Notes under the pieces: model-generated
Seen by the model: only the letters and a program-made list of their open reading frames with translations
Database searches by the model: none
What the model was told of the DNA's origin: nothing
Origin: Thermoplasmata archaeon
Lineage (GTDB): Archaea; Thermoplasmatota; Thermoplasmata; Lutacidiplasmatales; UBA184
Direction of reading: 5' to 3'
NCBI GenBank assembly: GCA_030039135.1
Contig: JASHQN010000040.1
Location: 1-5,550, forward strand
DNA: 5,550 nt
Position numbers and translations under genes: made by a program
Shown: positions 4,738-5,550 of the stretch, one piece after another
Layout: each line of letters opens with the position of its first letter
How positions within the stretch are numbered: position 1 is the first letter of the stretch

Positions 4738-5418
4738 ATGGAGCCGACGGCCTGGCCCGGGGTCTATCGCGAGGGACGGGACCTGCACACGATCAACCTC
4801 ACTCCGGGCGAGCGCGTCTACGGCGAGCGGCTCGTCACCCGCGACGGCGTCGAGTACCGCTCGTGGGATCCGTTCCGCTCGAAGCTCGCCGCGCTCCTCC
4901 TTCGTGCCCCGCCGCCGGAGCTGCCGGCACGGGTCGAGACGGTCCTCTATCTCGGCGCGGCGCACGGGACGACCGCGAGCCATCTCTCCGATCTGTGGCC
5001 CGACGCGGCGATCTTCCTGGTCGAAAAGAGCCCCGAGTCGTTCGCCCCACTTCTCGCGCTCGCCCATCGCCGGCGGAACCTGTACCCGATGCTCGCCGAC
5101 GCGCAGCTGCCGGAGCGGTACGCGGCCGACGTGGGCCTCGCGGACCTCCTCTACCAGGACGTGGCCCAGCGCACCCAAGTTCCGATCTTTCTCGAGAACG
5201 CACGGACCTCGCTCGCTCCGGCAGGGTTGGGCATCCTCATGCTGAAGATCCGCTCCGTCACGCAGCGTCGTCCGGCAGCGGCGATCGTCCGGGACGCCCG
5301 ACGGGAGCTCGAGTCCGCCGGCTTCGAGGTGCGATCGGAGATTCCGCTCGCCCCATTTTCGAAGGAGCACGCCGCCCTCGTCGTCGTGCGTTCGCCATCA
5401 CCTTCCACCCTTCGCTGA
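4738..5418 (+). CDS. flpA: Fibrillarin-like rRNA/tRNA 2'-O-methyltransferase
   Basis: This is the catalytic methyltransferase of archaeal C/D box RNPs, which adds 2'-O-methyl groups to rRNA (and tRNA) with S-adenosylmethionine, guided by C/D box RNAs together with Nop5 and L7Ae. The 226 residues are full length. The N-terminal fibrillarin strand region contains VYGERL and EYRSWDPFRSKLAA (39-52). The SAM loop YLGAAHGTT is at 71-79, the acidic ribose-binding Glu96 in VEKSPES, the DA dipeptide at 121-122, and the family signature YQDVAQ at 139-144. The K-D-K-H tetrad is visible as Lys49, Asp141, Lys170 and His211. Compared with other archaeal copies, the usual aromatic after Glu96 is Lys, and the common KARSID is KIRSVT, so it is somewhat divergent. 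ATG 4738 follows the RidA stop by 10 nt, with AGGG (4726-4729) 8 nt upstream as a ribosome site. No nop5 gene is adjacent in this window. Confidence 0.95.
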   Translation: MEPTAWPGVYREGRDLHTINLTPGERVYGERLVTRDGVEYRSWDPFRSKLAALLLRAPPPELPARVETVLYLGAAHGTTASHLSDLWPDAAIFLVEKSPESFAPLLALAHRRRNLYPMLADAQLPERYAADVGLADLLYQDVAQRTQVPIFLENARTSLAPAGLGILMLKIRSVTQRRPAAAIVRDARRELESAGFEVRSEIPLAPFSKEHAALVVVRSPSPSTLR

Positions 5419-5430
5419 GCGGTGTCAGCC

Positions 5431-5438
5431 GAAGTACC
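5431..5438 (+). promoter_or_regulatory. TATA-like box for the 3'-edge gene
   Basis: GAAGTACC is the only AT-leaning patch between the fibrillarin stop and the window end. It lies 21-28 nt before the GTG at 5459, the same geometry as other gene starts here, and suggests a separate, leaderless transcript. The consensus match is weak. Confidence 0.3.
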
Positions 5439-5458
5439 GCCCGCCCGTCCCACGCGCG

Positions 5459-5550
5459 GTGACGCGCGCCGCTCCGACCGGCCCGGCTATCGCGGTGGCG
5501 GCGCTCTTCGGGCTCATCCTCGCCGGGGCGGCGTCGCCCGGGTCTTCGCC
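5459..5550 (+). CDS. N-terminus of a probable secreted or membrane-anchored protein (3' end outside window)
   Basis: Thirty codons are visible from GTG 5459 to the window edge. They encode one Arg near the start, then a hydrophobic core (AIAVAALFGLILAGAA, residues 10-25) and a Ser/Pro/Gly stretch. This is the layout of a signal peptide or N-terminal anchor, with possible cleavage after the Ala pair near 24-25. The function cannot be told. The competing frame from GTG 5422 stays open but encodes an Arg/Pro/Gly-rich, shadow-like sequence, so I prefer 5459; the TATA-like patch at 5431-5438 supports that choice. It starts 40 nt after the fibrillarin stop on the same strand. Confidence 0.5.
   Translation, partial: MTRAAPTGPAIAVAALFGLILAGAASPGSS

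Noticed and set aside
1..5550. Mobile element, CRISPR array, tRNA/rRNA or defence system
   Set aside because: I saw no spaced direct repeats, transposase or integrase motifs, cloverleaf-like stretches or rRNA signatures; all space is filled by the genes listed and gaps under 120 nt.

Overview
The window is a compact, GC-rich prokaryotic chromosome segment that I assign to an archaeon. The decisive gene is a complete fibrillarin-type rRNA 2'-O-methyltransferase (4738-5418), a protein found in archaea and eukaryotes but not normally in bacteria. Gene density and short intergenic gaps rule out a eukaryote. Several genes also have a small AT-rich patch about 22-30 nt upstream of the start codon, as expected for archaeal TATA boxes and leaderless or nearly leaderless mRNAs. 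The proteins are Arg/Ala-rich rather than strongly acidic, which argues against Halobacteria. A high-GC Thermoplasmatota-like lineage is my best guess, but this is inference.

Layout. (1) 2-166, +: the C-terminal end of an OsmC/Ohr-fold protein, cut by the window edge. (2) 167-281: a control region with a 19-nt inverted repeat and a TATA-like patch. (3) 282-2110, +: a two-gene DrrAB-type ABC exporter, ATPase then ABC-2 permease, overlapping by one base. (4) 2111-2150: a 40-nt gap between convergent genes, holding a nearly symmetric hairpin. (5) 2151-3794, -: a full-length DUF885-family predicted zinc metallopeptidase with an HExxPGH motif. (6) 3857-4177, -: a small protein with a basic N-terminus, a long Pro/Ala linker and a C-terminal four-Cys zinc ribbon. 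(7) 4178-4262: an 85-nt divergent promoter region with a perfect 13-nt palindrome. (8) 4263-5418, +: a RidA-family protein followed after 10 nt by fibrillarin. (9) 5459-end, +: the N-terminus of a probable secreted or membrane-anchored protein, cut by the window edge.

How the genes work together. The ATPase and permease form one exporter. RidA and fibrillarin are probably co-transcribed, which would pair reactive-metabolite clean-up with rRNA methylation, although fibrillarin more often lies beside nop5. The zinc-ribbon gene and the DUF885 gene share a strand 62 nt apart and may be co-transcribed, but each also has its own promoter-like patch. No mobile element, CRISPR array, tRNA or rRNA is visible. 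I find no obvious new multi-gene system. The least explained parts are the zinc-ribbon protein with its palindromic promoter, the DUF885 enzyme and the RidA-fibrillarin pairing.
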